Below are positions 34,803 through 43,488 of a stretch of 64,000 nt of DNA, one piece after another; the stretch's first letter is position 1; the number at the start of each line of letters is the position of its first letter. The notes beneath the pieces were generated by a model that did not search any database, was not told where the DNA came from, and saw nothing but the letters and a program-made list of their open reading frames with translations. This DNA comes from Lactobacillus sp. (GTDB taxonomy: Bacteria > Bacillota > Bacilli > Lactobacillales > Lactobacillaceae), in the NCBI GenBank assembly GCA_022484695.1, contig JAKVKU010000003.1:1-64000 (forward strand), given 5' to 3'. A program made the position numbers and the translations under genes.

Positions 34803-35606
34803 TCAACGGTCTTTGCGAAAGGCACTGGGTGTTTTCCCCGTATACTGGCGAAAATACTGGGTAAAATGGGAAATATCATCAAAGCCCACCCGATTGCCAA
34901 TGGTTTGAATCGGCCATTCCGGATGAACCAGTAAAAATGATTTTGCTTTACGCAAACGGTAAGCCGTCAAATATTGTAGCGGTGTTTGTTGATAATATTC
35001 CAAAAAAATTTTATTCTGATAAGCCACCGAATAACCTGTGTACCGGGACAAGTCGCTGTTGGTGATTTTATTGGCATAATTGATATTGATATAATTAATA
35101 ATTGGCTGGACAATTGCCGCCACCAGATTTGAAGTGGTTTGGTGTTGCACATTACGTTTTAATAACAACAGAAATTCATACAGCTTTTCCGACTGGGCGT
35201 ACGTGCTCTCTAAATCCTCTGTTTCAAAAATACCAAATGACTTCTGAATAAACTGGCTTAATTGCAATTGAATGTTCCGCACATATAAATAACGATTAAC
35301 CCCCAAATAGGTCATCATATTCCCAGCAATGGCCCCTGAAAAAACTAAGAAACTCGTCTGCCAAGTCTCCCCTGCCTTAGCTTGGTAACTGTGGGGAACA
35401 TTGGGCTCTAATAAAATTCCCTGATTCGGGCCTAATACAAAACGCTGGTTATCCACCATGAAAATACCCGTCCCGGTCTGCGACTGTAACCAATGGTAAT
35501 AATAATAGCCCTTAGGCCGCTGTACATTTTCTTGGTGCCAGTCATAGCCAATATTCTCGCAAAACAGCGGTAGATCTTGATTGATATTTGTAAAGTGAAT
35601 TCGCAT
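34803..35606 (-). CDS. AraC-family transcriptional regulator
   Basis: The ATG at 35606 follows GAGG by 8-9 bases; the frame opens 22 codons earlier. The 267-residue protein has an N-terminal cupin-type ligand domain (residues 5-145, with GILLEPNVPHSYQAKAGETW near 75) and two helix-turn-helix units at the C-terminus (LSRYTGYSVAYQNKIF and IQTIGNRVGFDDISHFTQYF, then TGKTPSAFRK). It is divergent from the second GPH transporter and the GH43-like gene and probably activates them in response to the imported sugar. A 110-base stretch between it and the uxaC terminator shows nothing. Confidence 0.88.
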   Translation of the reverse strand: MRIHFTNINQDLPLFCENIGYDWHQENVQRPKGYYYYHWLQSQTGTGIFMVDNQRFVLGPNQGILLEPNVPHSYQAKAGETWQTSFLVFSGAIAGNMMTYLGVNRYLYVRNIQLQLSQFIQKSFGIFETEDLESTYAQSEKLYEFLLLLKRNVQHQTTSNLVAAIVQPIINYININYANKITNSDLSRYTGYSVAYQNKIFLEYYQQTPLQYLTAYRLRKAKSFLLVHPEWPIQTIGNRVGFDDISHFTQYFRQYTGKTPSAFRKDR

Positions 35607-35684
35607 ATTTTTGACCTCATTATATTTGATATAAGCGTCATAACACCGTTTAAATACAAACAATCTTATCATAAAAAATTAAAT

Positions 35685-35730
35685 TTGCATATTTTCCCCA
35701 TAAATTCGTATATAATTGTATCCGTTTACA
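35685..35730 (+). promoter_or_regulatory. promoter and cre-like site of the second GPH operon
   Basis: TTGCAT (35685-35690) with TATATA/TATAAT at 35709-35716 forms a promoter with an 18-20 base spacer. TGTATCCGTTTACA (35717-35730) follows the -10 directly and matches 13 of 14 cre positions. The order -10 then cre is the same as in the uxa promoters. Confidence 0.65.
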
Positions 35731-35822
35731 GCTTATGCTGTACTTGTTTACTAGCAAACATATTTCGGGATTCCTGGATGACCTACCAGTTTTAAAATCT
35801 ATTCATTAAGCGAGGAAAAATC

Positions 35823-37277
35823 ATGTCAAGAGAACATGCCACACCAAGTAAGTACAAACAACGTATTTCTTATACAATTGGTGAAGCTGGTCATGATATG
35901 GCCTATAACATGATGGCCAATCTTTTCATTATTTACGCCACCACTTCTTTATTTGCGGGGCTAAAAAATGCCAACCAACTGATTGCCCTATTGACCAGCT
36001 CTATTGTTGTCATCAGATTATGTGAAATCTTTTTTGATCCGTTGATTGCCGGATTTATCGACAATCGTAAAACCACCCGTTTTGGTAAATTCCGCCCTTG
36101 GGCTTGGGGAGCAACGATCCTCCACTCGCTACTTTTAATCGTTTTATACTCGGGATTTTTACGTTTTCTCGATAAAAATTATGCCTTATTAGCGGCCACC
36201 GTCATCGTCTTTTATGCCTTGATCGACTTGATCTACACCGTCAAAGACACCTCCTTTGCCGGGATGGTCCCGGCCTTGAGTGTGGATTCTAAAGAACGGG
36301 GTATCATCACGTCTTATGCCCGCATCGGCGCTGCCTTAGGTGGTGGCGATATTGTGCCCCTATTTATGATTCCAGCCGTGGTCTTCTTTACTTACTTAAT
36401 GACCGGTCAACACCAACAAGGGATTCAAGGTTGGTTTTGGCTAGGGTTAATTCTAGCCATTTACTGCATGATCACCATGACAATTTCCATGATGAACGTT
36501 CGGGAAAATACCAGTATTATTCGGGAAAGTCGCAAACGCGCCAATATCAAAGATATTTTTAAATCAATTTTTCAAAATGATCAACTGATGTGGGTGTCTT
36601 TGACCTATTTGATTTTCGCCATTGGTAATGTCACCTCCAAACCATCCATCTTTTATGTCTATAACTATGTCCTAGCCCGGCCAACTTGGTATTGGGTTGT
36701 GGGAGCTGCCTCAGCTTTTTGCGGGATTTTTTCCGTCCCTTTTTATCCAATCCTATGTAAATGGATCTCCCGCAAGCGCGTTTATCTGTTGGCAATTTCT
36801 GGCATGCTGCTGGCAGAATTACTCTTTATCTTCTCCGGGAAAAATCTTGTTTTGGTGGTTATTGCAACCGTTTTATTCTTCTTGCCTCAACAACTCATTG
36901 CCTTAGTTACCATGATGATTGCCATCGATTCCATCGAATATGAGCAGTTAAAACACGGTATTCGTAATGAAGCCGTCACCGTTTCCGTCCATGGTTCTTT
37001 AGATAAAATCGCCGGCTCATTATCCAGTGGCATTGTTGGCTTCATTGTCATCGCCGCAAATATGAGCAATGCCAATAAAGCAACTGATCTGAGCACCCAA
37101 AATATCCAGACATTTCATCTGCTAGCCTTTGTTGTACCTGCAATTTTGATGGTGATTTCTTTAATCATCTTCTTATGGAAAGTCAAACTCACCGAAGAAA
37201 AACATGCCCAAATTGTTGATACACTGTCTGAAAAACTAACACGCCCTAAGGTTGTTCCTGAACAGGGCAATAACTGA
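35823..37277 (+). CDS. GPH-family glycoside/pentoside transporter
   Basis: A 484-residue, 12-helix MFS transporter of the same family as the uxaC-linked one but clearly diverged. Motifs are GEAGHDMAYNMMANLF near residue 20, EIFFDPLIAGFIDN near 72, GKFRPWAWG near 92 and IDSIEYEQLKHGIRNEA near 365. The ATG follows AGCGAGGAAA. The GH43-like gene follows 38 bases later, so it most likely imports the oligosaccharide that enzyme cleaves, perhaps galactan- or arabinan-derived. Confidence 0.87.
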   Translation: MSREHATPSKYKQRISYTIGEAGHDMAYNMMANLFIIYATTSLFAGLKNANQLIALLTSSIVVIRLCEIFFDPLIAGFIDNRKTTRFGKFRPWAWGATILHSLLLIVLYSGFLRFLDKNYALLAATVIVFYALIDLIYTVKDTSFAGMVPALSVDSKERGIITSYARIGAALGGGDIVPLFMIPAVVFFTYLMTGQHQQGIQGWFWLGLILAIYCMITMTISMMNVRENTSIIRESRKRANIKDIFKSIFQNDQLMWVSLTYLIFAIGNVTSKPSIFYVYNYVLARPTWYWVVGAASAFCGIFSVPFYPILCKWISRKRVYLLAISGMLLAELLFIFSGKNLVLVVIATVLFFLPQQLIALVTMMIAIDSIEYEQLKHGIRNEAVTVSVHGSLDKIAGSLSSGIVGFIVIAANMSNANKATDLSTQNIQTFHLLAFVVPAILMVISLIIFLWKVKLTEEKHAQIVDTLSEKLTRPKVVPEQGNN

Positions 37278-37315
37278 TCCATTTTAAAACAAAAAATAAA
37301 AGAGGTTCTGATCTA

Positions 37316-38605
37316 ATGGCAACAGTCATCGCAAATGGCGTCCCTTGGTATGATCAACATAATAATCCGGTCAATGCCAAAGCGGGCTGTTTAATCAAGG
37401 TTCATGATACGTTTCATCTTTTCGGGGAATATAAAACCGATGATGTCAATCATTTCATTGGCTTTTCCCATTATACTTCCGTTGACTTGGCGACTTGGCG
37501 CTATGAAGGCCTAGCTTTGCCGTTACAAAAGTCTGGCTTGCTGGGACCTAATCGCATTGGTGAACGGGTCAAAGTGCTAAAGAATCCAAATACCAATCAA
37601 TTTGTGATGCTAATGCATACAGATGATTTGGGCTATCGCGATCCTTATATTGGCGTAGCGGTCACGGATGACCTCGCCCACCCGTTCACATTTCTAGGCC
37701 CCCTGTTATACCAAAATCAACCCGTCCGTAAATGGGACATGGGTACCTTTGTGGATCAGGATGGCACCGCGTACTTATTGACCCACGAAGGCAATATTTA
37801 CCGACTGGCGGCCGATTATCAAGCTGTCGTCGAATGCGTCGCTGAAAATATTGCTGTTGGGGGTGAATCGCCGGCCATGTTCCATCAAGGCAACTATTAC
37901 TTTGCCTTATTTTCCAATAAAACCAGCTGGGAACGTAACGACAACTATTACCTCACAGCCACCAATATTCATGGTCCTTGGCACTTGCAGGGCACCTTTT
38001 GTCCCAGGGGATCACTGACCTATAATTCCCAATGCTCCTTTGTTTTCCCACTGGCTACTAAAAAGGGCGTCATCCCCATGTACATGGGCGATCGCTGGTC
38101 TTTTCCTAAACAAGCTGCCAGTGCCACCCAAGTTTGGTTACCCCTGAGCGTTAATGCTGATCACCTTAGTATTCCCCATTATTGGGAAAATTGGGATTGG
38201 CAGCAAGTAACGCCTGTTAAACCAACATCAAAAGTTACTCCCCTTAGCTTTACCAGCAATCAAACCCAACAAACGATTGTCCTCAATTTTACTGGCAGGG
38301 GCATCATCGTTTCCGGCAGTACCACGCCCCATGGCGGTTATGGCCAATTCATTTTAAAGAATGCCAACGGTCAACAACTTCAAAATACGACCATCGATTT
38401 TTATAGCCTGGTGGCGTCGACAGGTCAACGTTATATTTCCCCCAAGCTACCTGAGGGTCATTACCAACTTATCATCAAAACCACTGGTGAACATGGGGTC
38501 TGGTTTGATAAAGCCGGCCACCGCTTTGGCAGTGATGATTTTTTCGTGACCCTTAGCGGTTATCAAATTCTTGACCAACAACAAAATAGAAAGGTGACCC
38601 AATAA
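37316..38605 (+). CDS. GH43-like glycosidase (resembles exo-beta-1,3-galactanase subfamily)
   Basis: A 429-residue protein without signal peptide. Residues 1-295 read as a five-bladed propeller of the GH43 clan, with AKAGCLIKVHDTFHLFGEYK split around residue 30, KWDMGTFVDQDGTAYLL near 140, GGESPAMFHQGNYYFALFSN near 182 and the block MYMGDRWSFPKQ near 260 followed by VWLPL, which is typical of GH43 subfamily 24 galactanases. Residues 305-425 form a beta-rich C-terminal domain. Being intracellular it should cut imported oligosaccharides. It is in one operon with the GPH transporter and overlaps the next small gene (TAATG). Substrate is inferred. Confidence 0.75.
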   Translation: MATVIANGVPWYDQHNNPVNAKAGCLIKVHDTFHLFGEYKTDDVNHFIGFSHYTSVDLATWRYEGLALPLQKSGLLGPNRIGERVKVLKNPNTNQFVMLMHTDDLGYRDPYIGVAVTDDLAHPFTFLGPLLYQNQPVRKWDMGTFVDQDGTAYLLTHEGNIYRLAADYQAVVECVAENIAVGGESPAMFHQGNYYFALFSNKTSWERNDNYYLTATNIHGPWHLQGTFCPRGSLTYNSQCSFVFPLATKKGVIPMYMGDRWSFPKQAASATQVWLPLSVNADHLSIPHYWENWDWQQVTPVKPTSKVTPLSFTSNQTQQTIVLNFTGRGIIVSGSTTPHGGYGQFILKNANGQQLQNTTIDFYSLVASTGQRYISPKLPEGHYQLIIKTTGEHGVWFDKAGHRFGSDDFFVTLSGYQILDQQQNRKVTQ

Positions 38606-38862
38606 TGGCAACAGAAAATGACACCCCCTTAACAATTGATCCACACAATTTTGCCAAACTGGTTGTAGCTGATTTAACCTTTAACGCTGATGAAAACCCC
38701 CAAGCCATTTCAAAACGGACGTTGATTCAATACTTAAGTGCCTACTACCTGGCTGATCAGTTTAACCAATATGAAACTGAAATCTTCCAAAAAGATGGCG
38801 CCTCAACTTATCCCAGTTATGCGGACATCAAGGAATTAATGAACAAAACCAAGTGGTATTAG
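38605..38862 (+). CDS. small hypothetical protein of the GH43 operon
   Basis: An 85-residue acidic protein (MATENDTPLTIDPH at the start, YADIKELMNKTKWY at the end) with no membrane segment, signal or motif I recognise. The ATG shares a base with the stop of the GH43-like gene and its ribosome binding site GAAAGGTGA lies inside that gene, so the two are translationally coupled. Codon use and the coupling support a real gene. Function unknown; the context suggests a helper of the same sugar route. Confidence 0.7.
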   Translation: MATENDTPLTIDPHNFAKLVVADLTFNADENPQAISKRTLIQYLSAYYLADQFNQYETEIFQKDGASTYPSYADIKELMNKTKWY

Positions 38863-38892
38863 CTGACTATATTTAATTTTCAATGCTATAAT
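38863..38892 (+). promoter_or_regulatory. promoter of SMR efflux unit
   Basis: CTGACT (38863-38868) and a perfect TATAAT (38887-38892) are 18 bases apart. The expected start of transcription, about 7 bases after the -10, falls on the A of an ATG at 38899. Confidence 0.7.
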
Positions 38893-38898
38893 ATCAAT

Positions 38899-38985
38899 AT
38901 GAAAAAATTAGACTATACTTGGGCTTTTGCTGCTGCCTGGGCGACCAAGTGGAAACCCCTCAATTTTGACCACCAACCTAACTGA
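38899..38985 (+). CDS. possible leaderless 28-residue ORF before SMR gene
   Basis: The ORF runs from ATG 38899 to TGA 38985 and encodes MKKLDYTWAFAAAWATKW followed by KPLNFDHQPN. It has no ribosome binding site, but the promoter places transcript start at or next to its first base, as in leaderless mRNAs. It is rich in Ala and Trp. The SMR gene starts 22 bases after its stop. ACTTGG and CCAAGT inside it could form a 6-base stem. It may act as a leader peptide; this is inference. Confidence 0.4.
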   Translation: MKKLDYTWAFAAAWATKWKPLNFDHQPN

Positions 38986-39007
38986 ATTTTAACTGGAGGT
39001 TCAAATT

Positions 39008-39325
39008 ATGGGATATGTCTACTTGGCTGGCGCCATTTTAGGCGAATTACTGGGTACCAACTTGCTGAAAGCATCCAATGGTTTTACAAAACTCACTTGG
39101 GCATTGGGCGCAATTCTGGCCTATGTCTTATGCTTTTACTGGCTGTCACTGGCTATGAAAACAATTAATTTAAACACTGCTTATGCCTTATGGGCTGGTG
39201 TTGGCATTGTCATCACCGCCATATTAACTGTCGTTATCTGGCATGAACCAATGTCAACCAGCGCCATCATCGGGACCGGCTTGATTTTAGTTGGTTCGAT
39301 TTTATTAAATTTAAACCTGAACTAA
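39008..39325 (+). CDS. small multidrug resistance (SMR) family efflux protein
   Basis: A 105-residue protein with four membrane helices (about residues 2-22, 30-50, 57-78, 85-103). The essential membrane glutamate is in AGAILGELLGTNLLKAS at residue 13, and YALWAGVGIV near 60 and GTGLILVGSILLN near 90 fit EmrE/QacC-type members. The ATG follows TGGAGG. It would exchange protons for lipophilic cations. No partner SMR gene is adjacent, so it probably works as a homodimer. I saw no guanidine riboswitch upstream. Confidence 0.9.
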   Translation: MGYVYLAGAILGELLGTNLLKASNGFTKLTWALGAILAYVLCFYWLSLAMKTINLNTAYALWAGVGIVITAILTVVIWHEPMSTSAIIGTGLILVGSILLNLNLN

Positions 39326-39350
39326 CCCAGTGACGCCATCAAAAATATGT

Positions 39351-39404
39351 AAACCGCCCCCTGAAGCTGACCATTATCAAGGCCAACTTCAGGGGGCGGT
39401 TTTG
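39351..39404. terminator. strong bidirectional terminator
   Basis: AAACCGCCCCCTGAAG pairs over all 16 bases with CTTCAGGGGGCGGTTT, loop about 20 bases, then Ts. It separates the SMR gene from the convergent rRNA methyltransferase gene. Confidence 0.92.
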
Positions 39405-39425
39405 TTTGAATTATATGATTGTGGG

Positions 39426-40802
39426 TTACTGTCTTAAACCCTTGGGATAAAAATTCTTGATCTGTTGATTTACAAATTTTCCTAAGGCAAAGCCAAGGCC
39501 TTCATGGGTCAACAACCCAAATACTTTTTGCTCAGCAATAGGTTTGGGCAAGGTCAGCATATCCCCATGTAAATATTGCTGATAGGCGGTTTCAGCCACC
39601 TCATGTTGCACCTTAAAGACACTTTTTGGTAAAGTGACGGCCAAATCATGATCAGGTTCAAACCGATTCTTCTTAAATGTTCCCAAATTCAAACCATTGC
39701 GTAGTACCTTAACACCCTGCAACGTTAAATCGGCGTCAGAAACTTCATGAAGATAAACCCCATGCAGCGTTAAGTGGCCCCAGGTAAAAGGATCTTGTTT
39801 AAAGGTTTGGGCCACAAAATCATTGAAAACAGCCATTTGTGGCTTAGATGGCTGGGTATTAGCCCGTTGCTTTTTGGGCGTCTTTTTAGGTGACGTTATT
39901 GTCTCAGTCGAATCGCTTTGCAACTGGAATTTGGCAATAAAATGCCCTTCGCCGCGGATCAAATGAGGCCATAGGCGCACTGCCTTTTGAATTTCAGGAT
40001 TGTCATCGGCCCAAGTGGGATTAGCCGCAACCATCCCCGGAAATTGCGTGATTGTCTGGGCCGTTAAACTAGGATAAGTGGCCAATAACCAGGCCATTAC
40101 TTGTTCATCTTCTTCAGGGGAAAAAGTACAAGTGGAATACACTAAGGTCCCGCCAGGTTTTAACATGGTCAGGGCACTTTGTAAAATATCCTTTTGGCGC
40201 CGAGCACACTCTGCTGGATAAGCCACATGCCAATATTGGGTCGCCTCAGGATCTTTACGAAACATCCCCTCCCCGGAACAAGGGGCATCCACTAAAATTT
40301 TATCAAACTTTTGCGGCCAGACCGCCGCTAACTGTTCAGGACTATTATTGGTCACTACTGTATTCCGCAAGCCAAAACGCTCAATGTTTTCAGCCAAAAT
40401 TTTGGCCCGCTTAGGATTGATTTCGTTAGCCACCAATAACCCCTCCCCAGCCAATTGACTGCCAATATGGGTGGACTTGCCTCCAGGGGCCGCACATAAA
40501 TCTAAGACCATCTCGCCGGGATTGGCTTGGACCACCGCGCCCACGTACATGGCACTGGGTTCTTGAGAATACACCCCACCACTGGTATGGACAATATCCC
40601 GGCCAGAAACGGCCCCATAATAGCCATTTTCCACATAAGCAATGGGTTCTTTAGTGTTCACTAATGGTTTAACAGCGGTAAGCTTGGCTGGATTAATTCG
40701 AAAACCTTTGCCAGCAGGCCGATTGAAACTAGCAATAAAAGCGGTGCTTTGAGCGCCTAACAGTTGTTGATACTTCTCGATAAATGCGTCGGGTAAATTC
40801 AC
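39426..40802 (-). CDS. rsmF: RsmF-type 16S rRNA m5C methyltransferase
   Basis: A 458-residue NOL1/NOP2/Sun-family enzyme that methylates cytosine in rRNA with SAM. The SAM loop is LDLCAAPGGKSTHIG near residue 100; the two catalytic cysteine motifs are LVDAPCSGEGMF near 172 and VYSTCTFSPEEDE near 222. A C-terminal PUA-like RsmF domain follows a lysine-rich linker (TSPKKTPKKQRA near 305). The ATG follows AAGGAGG. The exact target base (positions methylated by E. coli RsmF or by firmicute relatives) cannot be read from sequence. It is followed upstream by a run of minus-strand genes ending with rpiA. Confidence 0.85.
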   Translation of the reverse strand: MNLPDAFIEKYQQLLGAQSTAFIASFNRPAGKGFRINPAKLTAVKPLVNTKEPIAYVENGYYGAVSGRDIVHTSGGVYSQEPSAMYVGAVVQANPGEMVLDLCAAPGGKSTHIGSQLAGEGLLVANEINPKRAKILAENIERFGLRNTVVTNNSPEQLAAVWPQKFDKILVDAPCSGEGMFRKDPEATQYWHVAYPAECARRQKDILQSALTMLKPGGTLVYSTCTFSPEEDEQVMAWLLATYPSLTAQTITQFPGMVAANPTWADDNPEIQKAVRLWPHLIRGEGHFIAKFQLQSDSTETITSPKKTPKKQRANTQPSKPQMAVFNDFVAQTFKQDPFTWGHLTLHGVYLHEVSDADLTLQGVKVLRNGLNLGTFKKNRFEPDHDLAVTLPKSVFKVQHEVAETAYQQYLHGDMLTLPKPIAEQKVFGLLTHEGLGFALGKFVNQQIKNFYPKGLRQ

Positions 40803-40826
40803 GACAGTCCTCCTTGATGTGGCACC

Positions 40827-41813
40827 TTAACTGGCAAACGGCGTTGGTTTGCCCTTGGTTGTAAACAATAATATTCCCATTAAAATAACTGCATAACCGG
40901 CCAAACCGATCATGTAATACGTGGTGAGTTCATAACTAATTAAATACGTCTGCCATAAGCCCACAAAATAACCAATGGCGCCACTGACCAGCAAATACAG
41001 ACTAAATTGGCGCAAATAGCCCCATTTCATTTTTCGATCTAGCGTCATATCTAACTCACTACTTTTCAGAGCGGGTCTAAAGGTCCCATAAAATAACAGG
41101 GTCAATAGACTCATTAAGACAAACGTACCCCCATATAAGGCCCATAAAATAATGCGACTGCTCCAGTGTTTAGCTTGTTGTTGATCATCTTGTTTGGGCA
41201 CATAGGTCGAAGCCCGCTTAGCTTGAACTAATTTTGAAAATGCCTGGCGATGCTGTTTAACTAACGTCCCATCGGCAATCACTTCTAAATTTTTGATAGG
41301 TGTGGGGTTAGTGGTTTGTAGTGGGGAAACAGAAATGAAGCGGTGGGTATTCAAAGATGACTCCCCGGAGGTCCCCACCTGGCCAATCACCGCAACGTAG
41401 CGCTCATGATCAAACAAATAAGCTTGCACTTGGGGTTTATATAAATTATCCACCCAATCTTGACCCACGATGGCAAAAGGCAATGGTGAATTATAATCAC
41501 TGGTATTGAAGTTGCGACCACTGATCATGGAAATATTGGTTTTGGGGTGCTTGGCGTAGATGTAGCTGACCTGCTCTTGAGCCGGGTCGATAAACTGCAC
41601 TTGATAATTATCATAATTACGCTGAGATAATTTTTTAACAAGTTGTTGCATATTTAAATTACTTTTAGCGTTAAATATTAACGCATCCTCACTTAACCCA
41701 CCATGATCTAATTGAATCTGATACGTACTGCGGTCATGTTGCCCCATCAACCAAAGCGTGGCAAAATAAACCAGTGCGATTAAAAAACCAAGGAGCACTC
41801 TGCGTTTGAACAA
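40827..41813 (-). CDS. orphan MacB/FtsX-like permease-type membrane protein
   Basis: The start is a TTG at 41813 behind GGAGG. The 328-residue protein has one N-terminal helix (residues 6-24), an extracytoplasmic domain of about 190 residues that resembles a MacB-type core, and three C-terminal helices (about 218-242, 268-288, 296-318). This is the topology of FtsX/MacB ABC permeases, but no ATPase gene is next to it. It may work with an ATPase coded elsewhere or be a stand-alone sensor. No better name can be supported. Confidence 0.55.
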   Translation of the reverse strand: MFKRRVLLGFLIALVYFATLWLMGQHDRSTYQIQLDHGGLSEDALIFNAKSNLNMQQLVKKLSQRNYDNYQVQFIDPAQEQVSYIYAKHPKTNISMISGRNFNTSDYNSPLPFAIVGQDWVDNLYKPQVQAYLFDHERYVAVIGQVGTSGESSLNTHRFISVSPLQTTNPTPIKNLEVIADGTLVKQHRQAFSKLVQAKRASTYVPKQDDQQQAKHWSSRIILWALYGGTFVLMSLLTLLFYGTFRPALKSSELDMTLDRKMKWGYLRQFSLYLLVSGAIGYFVGLWQTYLISYELTTYYMIGLAGYAVILMGILLFTTKGKPTPFAS

Positions 41814-41849
41814 ACCGTTAACCTCCGATTATCTGACCCCGGGGTCATT

Positions 41850-42647
41850 TTATCGTATTAAAAAAATTTTATCTTGGATCAAATCAAATCTGGGATAGAT
41901 TTTATTTAAGCGGGCAATCGCCTTATCGTTGACAAAAGGTGCGCTCCGCCAAAACTCAGGACTATTGGTGGCCCCAAGATATTCACCCAGCACAAAAAAG
42001 CTTTTGTGGGGCATATATTGTTTAAATGCCTGTAAAACCGCGACATCGATGGGATTATTATCCTGACTCCAAATCATCACCAGGGCATCGACTTTGGGCC
42101 CATAGACTTTAACGGCTTGGACTGCATCTAAAGACTGCACCGACACCCAAGGTTCACGGCCAGTGGGGCTAGTTTTCCCCCAGCTTAAATCGTCCGTGGT
42201 AATGACTTTTTGTTGTAACTGCGTCATCCCGTAAGAAAATAACGCATTGCCAGCCATCACTTCCAGATAACTTAAACCAGGAAACAATTGCACCCAGCGC
42301 CGTAACAAACTTTGGGTTTGTAATGACCAAATACCAAATTGGCTTTCAATGAAATCCCGAAAATTCCGTAGTAAATGATCTAATTGGCGAACTTGCTGGA
42401 CCTGCTGGGCGTAGGCGCGTTGCTGCCAAGTCGAATTTTGTCCTAGGGCGACCAGGGCCTCAAGATAAGTACTTTGGCTCAAGCCTAAAAACGGTAAGCT
42501 TTGATTGGGTAATTGCCGTTGACTCAGATTCAAACAAACCCCAAAGATAACATCAATTTGCTGTTGAATCGCTGGAATACTTTGAAATAATTGGCGAAAC
42601 TTTTTGAGTTGTGTCAAGTAGCCGCTGGCAAAAATATCAGTTGCCAT
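41850..42647 (-). CDS. SAM-dependent methyltransferase-like protein
   Basis: A 265-residue soluble protein. A helical N-terminal half (residues 1-120, Gln-rich) is followed by a Rossmann-like half: SYLEVMAGNALFSYGM near 127 resembles a degenerate SAM loop, VITTDD near 148 an acidic strand-2 end, and VDALVMIWSQ near 187 a strand-4 motif. The call as class I methyltransferase rests on these only, and activity is uncertain because the glycine-rich loop is weak. It starts 6 bases before the rpiA stop region, so it is expressed with rpiA. Confidence 0.5.
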   Translation of the reverse strand: MATDIFASGYLTQLKKFRQLFQSIPAIQQQIDVIFGVCLNLSQRQLPNQSLPFLGLSQSTYLEALVALGQNSTWQQRAYAQQVQQVRQLDHLLRNFRDFIESQFGIWSLQTQSLLRRWVQLFPGLSYLEVMAGNALFSYGMTQLQQKVITTDDLSWGKTSPTGREPWVSVQSLDAVQAVKVYGPKVDALVMIWSQDNNPIDVAVLQAFKQYMPHKSFFVLGEYLGATNSPEFWRSAPFVNDKAIARLNKIYPRFDLIQDKIFLIR

Positions 42648-42652
42648 GGGGC

Positions 42653-43354
42653 TTAATAACGCTTCTCACGACTAGGCACTAAATTCTTAACACCTTTATC
42701 AGTGCCCACAAATACTTCGTCCACAATGTCTAAAAACAAACCATGCTCTAACACACCCACCTGATGGGCCAACCATTCGGCCAAGTGATGGGGATGGACA
42801 ATCGATTGTAAATGTAAGTCAATTACATAATTATGTTCATGGGTCAAATAATAGTTGTCTTTATCTACCATTCTAAATTTAGGATTCAAGCCTTCATTTT
42901 CTAAGCGTTTGAAAACTTTTGTGGAGCCATAAGGCACGACTTCAACGGGTAGGGGAATGTTATGGCCCAGGGTGTCGACTAATTTAGAATCATCCACGAT
43001 CCAAAAATTCTTTTTAGAAGAAATGGCCACCATTTTTTCATATTCATGGGCAGCGCCCCCATCTTTAATGCCTTGGAAGTGTTTATCGATCTCCCCGGCC
43101 CCGTCAATGGTTAAATCGATATAAGGGACATCGTCCAAGTCATGCATTGGAATGCCTAATTCATTGGCCGCATTGGTGGTCCGATCCGACGTGGAAATAC
43201 CGGTAATATCCAAATGCTCGTTTTTAATCCGCGTGGCTAGACCTTCTAACATATACTGCACAGTGGTGCCCGTCCCTAAGCCAATAATCATGCCATCTTG
43301 AATGCGATCCAAAGCAGCTAAGGCTGCCATTTTCTTTTTGTCTTCTATATCCAT
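42653..43354 (-). CDS. rpiA: ribose-5-phosphate isomerase A
   Basis: It interconverts ribose 5-phosphate and ribulose 5-phosphate in the pentose phosphate route. The 233-residue protein has IGLGTGTTVQYMLEGL near residue 24, the DGAGEIDKHFQGIKDGGAA active-site segment near 85, and the VVPYGSTKVFKRLE segment near 138. The ATG follows GGAGG. It is divergent from thrC and heads the rpiA-methyltransferase-permease-rsmF run on the minus strand. Confidence 0.96.
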   Translation of the reverse strand: MDIEDKKKMAALAALDRIQDGMIIGLGTGTTVQYMLEGLATRIKNEHLDITGISTSDRTTNAANELGIPMHDLDDVPYIDLTIDGAGEIDKHFQGIKDGGAAHEYEKMVAISSKKNFWIVDDSKLVDTLGHNIPLPVEVVPYGSTKVFKRLENEGLNPKFRMVDKDNYYLTHEHNYVIDLHLQSIVHPHHLAEWLAHQVGVLEHGLFLDIVDEVFVGTDKGVKNLVPSREKRY

Positions 43355-43488
43355 GTTGACCTCCGAAATTTTATGTCATATCTATTATAAAGATACCTTG
43401 AAACAATATCAAAATAAACAAAAGTATTGTAAAATTAATCAAAGACTAATTTTTGTCTGACTAGATTAAAGATAAGGTGGTTTATGGC

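Noticed and set aside
38899-39007. Guanidine (mini-ykkC or ykkC) riboswitch before the SMR gene
   Set aside because: No ACGR-loop hairpin pair or ykkC core could be found; only a 6-base stem inside a small ORF.
43355-43488. T-box or other amino-acid leader before thrC
   Set aside because: The gap is only about 130 bases and has no T-box core; a short AGAC/GTCT inverted repeat is too weak to name.
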